Assembly (NCBI GenBank): GCA_037127475.1
Contig: CM073759.1
Location: forward strand, 101,761,634 to 101,825,633
Source of the DNA: Arma custos
Taxonomy: Eukaryota > Arthropoda > Insecta > Hemiptera > Pentatomidae
Direction of reading: 5' to 3'
Length of the DNA stretch: 64,000 nucleotides
This document shows, one piece after another, positions 48,901 through 59,341 of this stretch (its first letter is position 1; every line of letters starts with the position of its first letter). The notes under the pieces were generated by a model. That model searched no databases. It saw only the letters and a list, made by a program, of their open reading frames with translations, and was not told the origin of the DNA. A program made the position numbers and the translations under genes.

Positions 48901-51900
48901 AGAACTACTACAGTACTGACTTTCGGTTAACATTTTCTATTCAGAAGTGGAACATTATTTTATAGTTCAGTATATCAATTACATTGAGTTAAAACTGTTA
49001 ATTACTAAGCTTAAAACTGATTTTTTTATATTTAAATATATTTTTAAACAAAATATATTTGCTGCTAATTACCAGTTTTACAAAGTGGTAGTTGTTAGAA
49101 CGTACTAAGAATCCTTACCTTTGTGGAGCATCAGTCTCCTGTTGGTCATCAGGCACTAGTGTTTCATTTACTAACCTTATTTATTATAATGTTCATTTCT
49201 TGTAAATTCAATTCAAAATACAACTAAGTAATTTCTCGTAGGCCCTTTTAATAGAGTGCAGTTCTTTCCCGATAAACCACACCACATTTTATTGCTTGTT
49301 GACGTATTTTAAAATTTTATTCCCATTGACATAAAAGTACCAAATACCAAATTCTGAAGACTTGTTTTCCGAATTCGATTTGAGCTTCCAATTGTATAGA
49401 GTATAGAGACTGTCACTTCCAGTTTGCAATTATAAATTTGTCAAAAAATTGATAAACAAGATACATGTATGGATTTATAGATTACTATAAAACGAAGTTG
49501 AGCATTTTTAAAAATATTTTTTTAATCTGTAAGAGAGAGAAAGATAAAGAAATAAAAACATATTAATAAATAAATTTTATTTTTTAAAAAATAAGAAACA
49601 TAATAAATAAATTAAATTATTGCAATGAAATTCAAAACTTAGATATATATTATTTGAACTTTAGGCTTTCAAAGATGGAGAAATTTTCAAAACGTTTGCC
49701 ATTTTGCCGCCTGTTATTTACTCCTATAAATTTCCATATACATTACTCGTACTTAGGTATGGAGAATTGAATACACATTACTTAATTAGATATTGCCGAA
49801 TTAGTATAACATACTAGTAAAATATCTACGAGCACTTCAAATTCATATTCAAAACTTTATTCATGGTCTCTATTCATAAATCATGCTTATTTAAAGACGA
49901 ATTTCATTTTTCAACTTACTTTTGCATCATGTGAATAACCATATCCAACATCTGCTTTTCTAAATGCACCAAGCTCATCTGAAAAAAGCAGTTGATCAAT
50001 TTCTTACAACACCAGAATTGCATAATGATTTGAAAAGTTATTGCAAATTATATTTATTTTTAAAATATGCTGAAAATAACAAATACAATTAAATCACAGC
50101 CTACTGGATCGATACAATGATTTAACCCGCTGAATGCCACGCCAAGTTTAAAGAAATTTTCCGTGGCGCTTCGATTTTCTTACATATGATAGATATAATC
50201 TTGAAATATTATCTGCAATAAGTAAGTTACAGCTTATATCCGTAACATGTTAATTGTAATCAGTTGCACCGTTGACTCCTTCGGAGCTGGAATACAATTT
50301 CGTGCGATTTATAAAAATAAGAAAGTTTCGATAACTGACGGTTGGAAATAGGGAATCTTTAATTACCCCGGACCGTTTCTTCGTAATAATTCCACGATTT
50401 TATTCTTTTCGAGATTGTTAATTAATCTGGTATGAACATTTATTATCCTTTTATAAACAATAAAACACTATTGCGTTCTGTATCTCTTATTTAATGTTTT
50501 AGTTAGCCCATATTCACATTCACAGAAATGCTACTAAAAATTCTTGTTTTTTTTTCTGATATCGCCGACTAAAATGAACTTTAGTTATAGATTGAATTGG
50601 TCAGAGGTGCACTAAAAGATACCACAAAATAAATGAAACTAATTTTTTATTTGTACCAACGTTTCGGCCTACGATGTCAACTGGCCGACTCGAAAACTTG
50701 AGTTGACAGTTGTGTGTTTGACGAGTCACCACGAGCAGGCACTCACATTCAAACTGAAGATGGTCTACATCGTAGGCCGAAATGTTGGCACAATTAAAAA
50801 ATAAGTTTCATTTATATTGTGTTATCTTTGACTGTTCCCCCTGGCCAATTCATTCCATCATTATTTAGTTAAATTATCCAGTCAACTATTTTCTATTCGA
50901 AACTTCAGTTACATTGAAAAAAAAAATTCTATTTGTAACGAATTTCTATTTGTTCAATACAAATAAAAACTGTGACCAGTAGAATTCCATCTCATGCATT
51001 GTATTTTCAACAAAAAATCAAAATATATTCTTAAAGGAATTAATGTAAAGGAGATAGTTGGGGGGTGCAGTCAATAAGTACACAGAATAAGTGATGAACT
51101 TATATTATGTGCCGACGTTTCGACCTACAGTGTAGGTCATCTTCAGGGCGATTATGGAGCGCGTGGCCGTTGGATTTAACGGCTAGTAGGTACTCGTACT
51201 CTTAAAGGAATTAAGACATCAGAAACTTTAGAAGTTCCACAAATCTAGACGTTATAATTTCTATAGTAGGCTCTGCTACACATCAATTATGGTTAATTTT
51301 ATTATGATATTAAATTATTTGCTATACATGATAGATATGTTTTTAAAAGTATTCTAAAAATGTTTATATGGAATCAGGTTGGTGGATAGTTATATGATAA
51401 CTAGAAATTTCAGTATCCTCTGGAACATTATTGAAAGATTTCAATTCAAAGCGTTATATAAAGTCTAGCTAATATTAAATATATTTGAAATATTAAACAA
51501 TATTAATAAATAATAAGCTATTGTGTAATAATTTGCAAAATAACGATTTTTTATTCAAATTTTAAAACACTGAAATTATTGTAATTTTCAAATAGTTATA
51601 TTTCAATCTAGATGAATGTCCAGTATGTCCTTTCACAAACTGTTCCTCATCACTTTGGTTTAGAATGCTATTTTTTTTTTATGCAAGCTTAGGTATAAAT
51701 TACTTTTATACTTCTAGGGTTATTTTCAATTTACGCTTATGTAGCAACGTTTCGTAAGATTTATATTTCAACTGTTGCTCAGAACTGCTAAATTAATTCT
51801 TTTTTCTAAAATAATTCTTGCTAAATTAATTCTCAATTGCTAAACATTATATATAAATAAAGTTGAATCCCTAACTACACTTACTACTAATAGTTGGTAG

Positions 51901-53537
51901 TTGCCGTCTCATCAATTTTTCCAACTATAAAAAATGAATGTTTGAGTTGAAAATAGTTGACTGGATAATTATAATGATGGATTGAATTGGTCAGGGGGGG
52001 GGGGAGTCACAAATAATACAAAATATGTTAAATCAATCAAAGATTAAAAAACAGTTTCACTTATTTTCTGTTATCTTTGACTTTACACCTGACCAATTCA
52101 ATCTATCATTACAGAGATTGTAGTTTTGATCTTTATTTAGATTAGCTAACTACAACTACAAATACTAATCTTTAAAATGTGGTTGTAGTCGCAAACACTT
52201 TCTAAACACCGAAGTTGTAATTAAGTAATTTGTACTAGTAATTTAACTGCTTTGTTAAAACTTGATATTATAATTTAAAAAATTGATTAGATAAAAAGAG
52301 GATTTTTCTTACCGTCTGTGATAGGATGCTTTTCCTTACAGGAATTGAAGACTTTCATTATTTTTTCTTTAACACTATCTTCTGCCTAAAAAGTATCAAC
52401 CAGTATAATTAAAATGGATTAAACATAATATAAAAAATATTTTTACCCTCATTAAAAGGAAACGTTATGCAGCTATAGCAAATCGAAAGATGCTACTGTA
52501 GGAAGTCCTCAATTTCGCCTACCCAGGTAAAATTAGGACAGAGATTATAGACGAGTATCTGACATCGCACAGGCTCAGGACATCCTTTCCGATGGATGGG
52601 ATAACCAAGGATTTTTTACTACTTTAAAAAAATCCAAATAACGGTGAACTCGCGATTTTGGGCTCAGAAGATTGTTTTTATTTTAACATTTACAAAATAA
52701 ATGAAGAAAACGAAAGCCCCAGGCAACCGATTTCTGAGGGATAAAAGTTCACTATAGAATTATTTTAATCTGCAATGAATGAAACACGCTCTTAAATCAA
52801 CAAACAAGTATGGGAGTACCATATTTACGCCATAGGATCAATGTCCCACCAGTCATAGTTTCTTCTAACTTTTGTAATAAATACAGTTTTGTTAATTTTC
52901 AACTGTTAAATAAAAATAAAACACTAAATGGTAGAAATTCTCTGATCTGAAGGATACCATATTTTGATTATTTATGTTAAAAATGAAGCTTCTTCTACTT
53001 TAAAAATAAATAAAAAAATTATTGAAAAGATTAACGTAACAACATTTCTTTCCATTATTTTATATGTATAAAATAACAACTGTTAAATAAAGTACTAAAT
53101 AAAGTCGAATCTCTAAATACACTTTGACTTATAGTTGGTATTTGCTGTCTCAATAGTTTTTTCAACTACAAAGTTTGTAAGAGAGGAAAATAGTTGACTG
53201 GAAGATCTAATAGTTGAGGATGGAATAGTTGGGGAGTGCAGTAATTAAATACAAAAGTTGTAGTTCTGATTTTTATTTAGACTGCAAATAGTAATCCTGC
53301 AAATTTACTGCATTACTATTATGATATTATTGAAATTAGATCAGAAATATAAAAATAAATAGGTTCATTATAATAATCGAAATCAATAAAAGATTAGGTT
53401 TCCTTTACGTACTAACGATCATTTTGGGGGATTCAATGTATCAAATAGACTTCGCATAATTTTAAAAGGTTTGTTAAGATTACCTCGGTGGTGGTGAAGA
53501 TCAAAGCAAGAGCCAAAGCAGTTATGATACACTTCAT
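45942..53537 (-). CDS. Odorant-binding protein B (classical six-cysteine), 6 exons found, terminal exon unresolved
   Basis: Secreted hydrophobic-ligand carrier, paralogue of OBP-A. Exons in transcript order: 53484-53537, 52313-52385, 49920-49978, 47468-47503, 46485-46602, 45942-46015; all GT-AG and in phase, 138 residues. Signal peptide MKCIITALALALIFTTTE. Cysteine spacing C-X28-C-X3-C-X42-C-X11-C-X8-C is identical to OBP-A. Motifs CMLACMLEEGKI and DQCEFAYKMASC. Exons 3-6 have the same sizes as in OBP-A (59, 36, 118, 74 bp), and exon 2 differs by 3 bp. After exon 6 (SKK) OBP-A has one more 11-codon exon. Here either that exon is elsewhere, or read-through gives VSDVNM then TAA at 45921. Introns contain a SINE and repeated hairpins. 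Ligand unknown. Confidence 0.92.
47506..48531. other. OBP-B intron 3, proximal part
   Basis: Pyrimidine-rich on the plus strand, with long Phe/Tyr/Leu-rich open stretches (47583-47846, 48203-48475) that look like low-complexity artefacts. It leads directly into the hairpin at 48532 and may be the body of the same repeat. Confidence 0.35.
48532..48567 (+). repeat. Hammerhead-like hairpin motif, copy 1
   Basis: CTGAAGAAG, then a perfect 7-bp stem GACCTAC / GTAGGTC with loop AAC, then GAAACGTTGGC. CTGANGA and GAAA flanking a stem resemble the hammerhead ribozyme core, but one extra base lies between A9 and stem II, and stem I/III partners are not obvious. Confidence 0.55.
50656..50789. repeat. 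Inverted pair of hammerhead-like hairpins (foldback)
   Basis: 50656-50680 is the motif on the minus strand (CCAACGTTTCGGCCTACGAT). 50754-50789 is the motif on the plus strand: CTGAAGATG, GTCTAC / GTAGGC, GAAATGTTGGC. The two ends can pair with each other, bracketing about 70 bp. They are set inside GATTGAATTGGTCAG (50594-50608) and its inverted, slightly diverged partner (50841-50856). Confidence 0.55.
51111..51146 (-). repeat. Hammerhead-like hairpin motif, copy 4
   Basis: Minus strand: CTGAAGATG, stem GACCTAC / GTAGGTC with loop ACT, then GAAACGTCGGC. Stem and core are as conserved as in copy 1 although the flanks differ. Confidence 0.55.
51860..52190. repeat. Dispersed intronic repeat, copy 1, with foldback core
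   Basis: Shares AATAAAGT, TAGTTGGTA, GCCGTCTCA/GCTGTCTCA and AAAATAGTTGACTGGA with 53090-53300 in the same order. Its centre has GATTGAATTGGTCAGG (51974-51989) inverted at 52097-52112, a MITE-like arrangement. A poly-G run lies at 51988-52000. Confidence 0.5.
52455..52673 (-). mobile_element. tRNA-derived SINE family B, diverged copy 2, in OBP-B intron 2
   Basis: Matches copy 1 (18156-18445) along its body: CTACCCAGG, GAGTATCTGACATCG, CACAGGCTC, AACCAAGGATTTT and CTCGCGATTTTGGGCTC. The tRNA head is largely lost. It is older than copy 1; no target duplication seen. Confidence 0.75.
53090..53300. repeat. Dispersed intronic repeat, copy 2
   Basis: Diverged partner of 51860-52190. It includes GATGGAATAGTTGGGGAGTG, which also resembles 51053-51070. 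Confidence 0.45.
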
Positions 53538-53575
53538 CTTTCCAGTTAAGATTTCGGTATGATCAGAGAATGAAG

Positions 53576-53591
53576 GATACTCCTATATATA
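53576..53591 (-). promoter_or_regulatory. TATA-box core promoter of OBP-B
   Basis: Minus strand TATATATAGGAGTATC, 39-54 bp upstream of the OBP-B ATG. Conserved with the OBP-A promoter over 15 bases with one change. Confidence 0.65.
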
Positions 53592-54077
53592 GCCTCAATA
53601 CACTCTATTCCCCCACCCAACTAAAAGATGATTAATTCAGGATAATACACTGCCTCAACTATCAGTAATTAAACCTTTATATTTTACCATAAGCTGATGA
53701 GGGCTGATAATAGTTCGTGACTTAGTTTTTGATCAGTTTTGAGGAAGTGGTTGGATGTATTGAAAAGACTGGAAGCACTGAAATGAGTTTTTTTCCAAAA
53801 TTATTTAAAAATTAGGAACCGAATTCCATTAAATTAAGAATTAAGAAATATGCTATAAGAATTTCCACACGATATTATATTGGGAACTAAGTAACCACTG
53901 ACATTACCGTTTGTGCTTGTTAAATTTTACAAAAAAATAAAATCGTGCAAACTTTTTTTTCACACTTCTAATAATGTTATTCTAGGCCAAACATATACAA
54001 TGCATAAGGAAGTTTATTTGAAGAGATAATCCATCAAATACAATTAAATTCTCTAGTGACTGAAAGGAAAAAATCAT
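53592..54077. other. Upstream flank of OBP-B
   Basis: AT-rich sequence with no gene. If the duplicated promoters share distal elements they should be here, but I see no clear match to the OBP-A flank beyond the TATA block. Confidence 0.4.
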
Positions 54078-54090
54078 AAATTAAAATTGT

Positions 54091-55508
54091 TTTTTTAAAA
54101 GTTATTTAATTAAATTTACAACTGTATAACAGAATACATCAAGTACATATAATAAACCTATACAATGACATGAAAAGACAAGTAGATAAACTACTCAGTG
54201 TTAGTGCTCAAATAAAAAGTTCAACTTACAAGATCACGAGGCCATCTTCTTTTCAGGCGCCTTGGAGGATTATCAGGAATTCAAGAGGTTGCTAGGTTTG
54301 AAACAAGTGGGTTTGAATGGGAATGAAATTTGTCATGAAAAGATCAATATCGGGTTCGGGCCAAATCAGCAACAAATGGACATTAAGGTCATAATGGATT
54401 ACTTTGTTCGTTACAACGTCAGGAGCATTGAGGATTTTACGAACGGATTTGAATTGTAAGGATTGAATACGAGAGGAATTCAATGGTTTAGTGGAGCCCC
54501 GAAGCTCTATTCTCTAAGTCCAGATGGGTCTAATGATTGTCATGATAGTCCTTTGTAATTAATTTAGAGCTTAGAGCGTTTGTCTAGTAAATGTTGAAGT
54601 AGCCTGAAACGGCGTGCTGTTTCATGTCGTTTTAGACTAGTATGAGGATTTCAAGTTAATCTTTTGTCAAGGTGCAGTCCTAAGTACCGAACCTGTTCTG
54701 TAGGATTCAGTGGAATGTTATTAAACGATAAGAGAGGACAGGAAGTCATTGGTTTACGACGGAGGGTAAAAGTTATTTGATGGGATTTGATTTTAATCCT
54801 CCAGTATGACCTCCAGTCAAGGTCATTGATATGGGATTGAAGAGTATGGGATGCTATAACTGGATCAGTTTTGACTGATAATAGGTATGCGTCATCCGCA
54901 TACGTGGTAAGGATAGTATTAGAATGGGTCGGGATGTCAGCTGTATAAACTGTGAAGAGGGCGAGGATACTGCCTTGAGGAACACCAGCAGATTGAGACA
55001 ACCGGGATGGTAATATATTATTGTGATTTACTTTGAATGTTAGTGAGATAGGATTGAATAATGAGAAAATATGTAGAAGGTAGGAATTGGCGGAGTTTAT
55101 AAGCAATCCTGGGTGCCAGACTCGGACAAAACCCTTTTCTACGTCAAAAAATACCGCTGAAATATTTAATCTACGTTCCAATGCAGAAGAATTAACGTCT
55201 ACCATACAGACGATGACATTGCTGGATAGTGGAGTGGGATGTTCAGAATCCAAACTGGTGAATTGGTACAATGTGGTTTGCATCGAAGATGGGGTATAGT
55301 CGTTTCAGGATGAGTTTTTCCAGGATTTTACCCATACGTGGTAAAACTGAGATAGGAAGGTAAGAGGTTTTTTTAGGTTTAGGTATAATTTTTACAGCGG
55401 ATAACTTCCAGAGGTTAGGAAAATTTAGTGCGGAGTATAGCATTATATATGTAGGTGAGGAATATAAAAGCTTTTCTGGGAAGATCTTTAAGATGGGGAT
55501 CGTGATGA
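54091..55508 (-). mobile_element. Jockey-2 non-LTR retrotransposon, 5'-truncated, with target duplication
   Basis: A perfect 13-bp target duplication AAATTAAAATTGT lies at 54078-54090 and 55509-55521. Minus-strand coding: KIIPKPKKTSYLPISVLPRM (55400-55330), ISAVFFDVEKGFVRVWHPGL, SAGVPQGSILALF and the catalytic YADD in ILTTYADDAYLLS, then VRYLGLHLDKRLT (to 54651). A further frame carries the C-terminal end to about 54260. Frameshifts make it inactive. Confidence 0.92.
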
Positions 55509-55521
55509 AAATTAAAATTGT

Positions 55522-56719
55522 AATAAATTATGTTGATATTACAGCATACGAAGAAATGATATATTATCAGACTTTGTTATGACTCATCTAGCCAAAACGT
55601 AGTAAGAAAATAAATTATAAAATGGTGAACTGTCAAAATTCTTTTTAATGACTAAATAAATAGTTAATCATAATTAGAATATCTAAATTAATATTTGAGT
55701 TCATTAAAGATCAACAATCAGGAATACAATATGAATGGCGTTAGCATAAAATTGATAGTATTCTTCACACAATATTAAAATACATTATTGCAAACCCCAT
55801 CGTGAAAATATATTCACCAAAATCTCATAAATTAATTTAATAATATTTTAGTTGTGTACAGGAACATTTCTTTAACAGCAGGGTAAGAAAAATAATTTTT
55901 ATCATAGATGCAACTAGAGCCAGAAGATCTTTTAACAAAAGTATCGGATAGCCTTCAACTCCATAAATATTTCATAAACATAAAAACATGTAAAAAAAAA
56001 ATAACATACTTAAATTTTCAACCGCAGGATTTGTGATTACAAACTTTATAATAATTCCCATAAAGTGAATGACTCGAGCTTAGGACAAATTGTATTAAGT
56101 AAGCTAGAGATCATCGCTAGGTACCAGGATATTGGTCCGTAAGTGTTTAACTAGTTAAAGGTGGAGCTCATAAGTGGATATGAATTATTTTTTATCACTG
56201 GTGGTAAAGTATGAGAGAATTGATTTGTTTTCATTGCGTTGTAAAAATCTTGGTACTCCACTAACGAATAATCGTTGGTGGGACACAAAACGCTATAAGG
56301 GTTGTAATGTTTTATTTCTATTACTTTTTTTACACCTAATGTAACTCAAATTCAATTAATAATGATTACATTATCAATATGTTCTTGAAATATCTTCGAA
56401 GGTTTTTAACTTAATATAATTAATTATGCCAAAATTCAATGATCTTGCAACAAAAACGATTATTTTCCCTACAAAGGAATAAAATAAATCACCTAATGGG
56501 TGCCCTAGGATAATTAATAATTAAAAGTTTGTTCTATTTGCTTTCTAATTATAATAGCTAATTTTTTAGATGAACAAAATTTGTATTGTAGCTAAACTTT
56601 TCATACTTTTGATAAATTTGTTGATAGAAAAAAGATTCCTAATGGAATCTAAGAGTTTAACGCTATATCTTATGATTGTTAATAACTGAAAAAATTTGAA
56701 TGGCCAAAAAAAAACTAGT
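55522..56719. other. No gene seen
   Basis: AT-rich host sequence between two Jockey-2 insertions. Confidence 0.4.
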
Positions 56720-56730
56720 CCAAATAAATT

Positions 56731-56811
56731 TTTTTTTTTTTTTTTTATTGATATTTACAACTGTAATAACATTACATCAAGTAAATTGGCTGTATGAACA
56801 AAGGATATGAA
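56731..56811 (-). mobile_element. 81-bp Jockey-2 tail insertion
   Basis: A T-run and TATTGATATTTACAACTGTA match the Jockey-2 3' end in reverse. A perfect 11-bp target duplication CCAAATAAATT lies at 56720-56730 and 56812-56822. Confidence 0.85.
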
Positions 56812-56822
56812 CCAAATAAATT

Positions 56823-57602
56823 AAAATGAATGATGATTTTTTTTATAACTGTACACTTGAAGTGACAAGGGGATAACAAATTATAAGTGAGTTTTTGGAA
56901 AAATGCTCAGGATGAAGATTGTGTTGTATGAACGATAGTATAAATTGATATTTCTTCTCTTTCCCATCTCATTAACCAAATCGGCAGTTCCGAAATGAGT
57001 GGCGATACATGAGAATCAATCACATTTATCCATACATGTGTATAAATAAATTATGTATTATTTTAATTACATTATATTTGTTTTTAATTTGTATGATATA
57101 ATGAGGCTAATTTTTTTAGTACTAATTTTAAACAATATCGAAAAATCAAGAAGTAGGTTGCTTAGTTGATGTTAAAATTATAGATTTTGATGACAACGAA
57201 AACAAAATTATTTTGAGATTATACCATTTATACTCAAGTCAAGAAATAGCGTGAGCTCCTGCGTCAGGAAAAATAGCGTGAGTGGAACTATGATTAATTT
57301 TGAATACAGTATTCACTATTAATGCGTACCACCGAAGCTAGGTACCCCGTACTTTGCTCAGTCATTGAGAGATATATCATTACATAACCTCCAAGTAGCA
57401 GGATGTGATTAAAAATATTGTTCTTAACAATTTCTTAAAATTCTAATCATAAATTCAGCCAACCTTTGATGCATTTGAGACTATTAAATAAATATTCGCA
57501 GCCTTAATTGGCTTCCTATCTTACTATATTACGACGCAGTGAAAATAATAGTGTATATTACTAAGTGCCCCTCATGAGTTGTAGCCGTACAGACTAAAAT
57601 TT
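56823..57602. other. No gene seen
   Basis: AT-rich. Nothing recognised. Confidence 0.4.
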
Positions 57603-57610
57603 AATTATGG

Positions 57611-58543
57611 CTTCTCAAGGTAGTATCCTTGGTCCATTCCTATATACAGCTTATACAGCTGACATCCCAACTCATCCTAATACTATCCTTACCACGTATA
57701 CTGATGATACATGTGTATTATCAGTCAACAACAATCCAGTTATTGCATCCCAAAGCCTCCAATCCCATATCACTGATCTTGAAGAATGGTGTCAAAACTG
57801 GAGAATTAAAATAAATTCTCAAAAATCACATCAAATCACTTTTATCTTACGTCGTAAACCAATGACTTCCTGCCCTCAGTATCCTTTAATAATATCCCTC
57901 TGGTGCCTGTAGAACAAATCCGATACTTAGGGTTGCACCTTGACAAACGATTAACCTGGAATCCTCATACAAGACTGAAAAGACAAGAAACCGCACGACG
58001 TTTCAGGCTACTTCAACACTTACTTGACAAACGCTCTAAGCTCCCAATTAACTACAAAAGACTCATCTACATGACCATCATACGACCTATTTGGACTTAC
58101 GGAGTAGAGCTTTGGGGCTCCACTAAGCCATCGAATTCCTCTCGTATCCAATCCTTACAGTCCAAAATCCTTCGTAAAATCCTCAATGCTCCTTATTTTG
58201 TTAAGAATAAACTCATCCATAACGACCTTAATGTCCCTTTTGTTGCTGATTTGGCCCGAACCCGGTATTTATCCTTTCATAACAAACTTCATTCCCACTC
58301 AAACCCTCTAGTTTCAAACCTAGCTTCCTCTTCAATTCCCGATAATCCTCCGAGGCGTCTGAAAAGAAGATGGCAACGTGACCTCCTTACTTGAACTTTG
58401 ATTTGAGTACTACCAGTGGGTAGTTTCTCTACTTGTCATTATCATGTCATTATACATTTACTATGTTGTATTATTTACCTATTTACTTGTTGTATTATTG
58501 TAATACAATTGTAGATATCAATAAATAAATTAAAAAAAAAAAA
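57611..58543 (+). mobile_element. Jockey-2 non-LTR retrotransposon, 5'-truncated copy in plus orientation
   Basis: A perfect 8-bp target duplication AATTATGG lies at 57603-57610 and 58544-58551. It starts inside the reverse transcriptase at SQGSILGPFLYTAYTADIPT, with TTYTDDT replacing the YADD box (57690-57710). One frameshift near 57890 leads into IRYLGLHLDKRLTWNPHTRL and PIWTYGVELWG, ending at a stop near 58392. It then runs to AATAAATAAATT plus poly-A. The apparent start Met at 57607 is host sequence from the duplication. Confidence 0.92.
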
Positions 58544-58551
58544 AATTATGG

Positions 58552-58876
58552 TTTCAGCTGACTTTATTTAAGATTTTAACTCTTAAGTATTGAGGTATGG
58601 TCCTCCTGATGGTGACCACCTCCTGAAATTTCCCACCCCACCGAATATGGGAAATCCCCGTATGACTCAACAGCTTCCTATCTTGTTAGTACCTTTTTAA
58701 ATTTGAATGTGAAAAGTTGATTATAAAGTTTATTTACAAAATGTAAGCAAAACCTAGTAGTCCATGAATATTAATCTGACTCATTTGGTTTTTCAAGGCA
58801 AGTTTTCATTTAATATTTTATTTTAATATTAATCAATGATGCATTTAAATTTAAGTTGTTATTAAAATATAAACTA
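58552..58876. other. No gene seen
   Basis: AT-rich spacer between the Jockey-2 copy and a Helitron-type element. Confidence 0.4.
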
Positions 58877-59341
58877 CTAGTTTTTGCCCGCGGGTTCGCT
58901 CGCGTGGAATTCAGTCTGCCACATAAAGTTTCGTGACAGATCATTTTAAATAAATAATTAATTTCTTTTTAAACGTTAAAAACAAGTTACTCGTACATCC
59001 AAGATTTCAGATGTCTAACTTCAAAACTGACGGATTCCACACAATTTTTGAACCGCTATTATATTAAGGGGGAAACCCTTGGGGATGGAATCATCCAAAT
59101 TTCTATCTTAAAAGTGTACAAAGAACCTATCTGCAAATTTCAAGATGCTAAGTACCTGATTAGCTTTTAATTTTCTCCACAGTACCTAATAACTGTCTGG
59201 GGAGGCCGCTCTTGCTGTAGCTTAAGTGTTATTCTGATGTATACCCTGCATTACTGTAAAGTTTCACCCAAATCTGTTCGGTAGTTTTTGCGTGAAAGAG
59301 AGGCAAACATACAAACCTTCGCATTTATAATATTAGTATGA
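58877..59341 (-). mobile_element. Helitron-type nonautonomous element, complete termini
   Basis: Minus strand starts TCATACTAATATTATAAATG after an A and ends AACCCGCGGGCAAAAACTAG before a T. It shares the 5' region (GAAAGTTTGT-like, then CTGATTTGGGTGAAACTTTAC-like) with the element at 14586 and the body with the partial copy at 63811. Confidence 0.65.

Noticed and set aside
49128..49182. Exon-like block on the minus strand with donor GTAAGG (NETLVPDDQQETDAP)
   Set aside because: Lies inside an OBP-B intron, does not fit either OBP phase, and has no partner exons.
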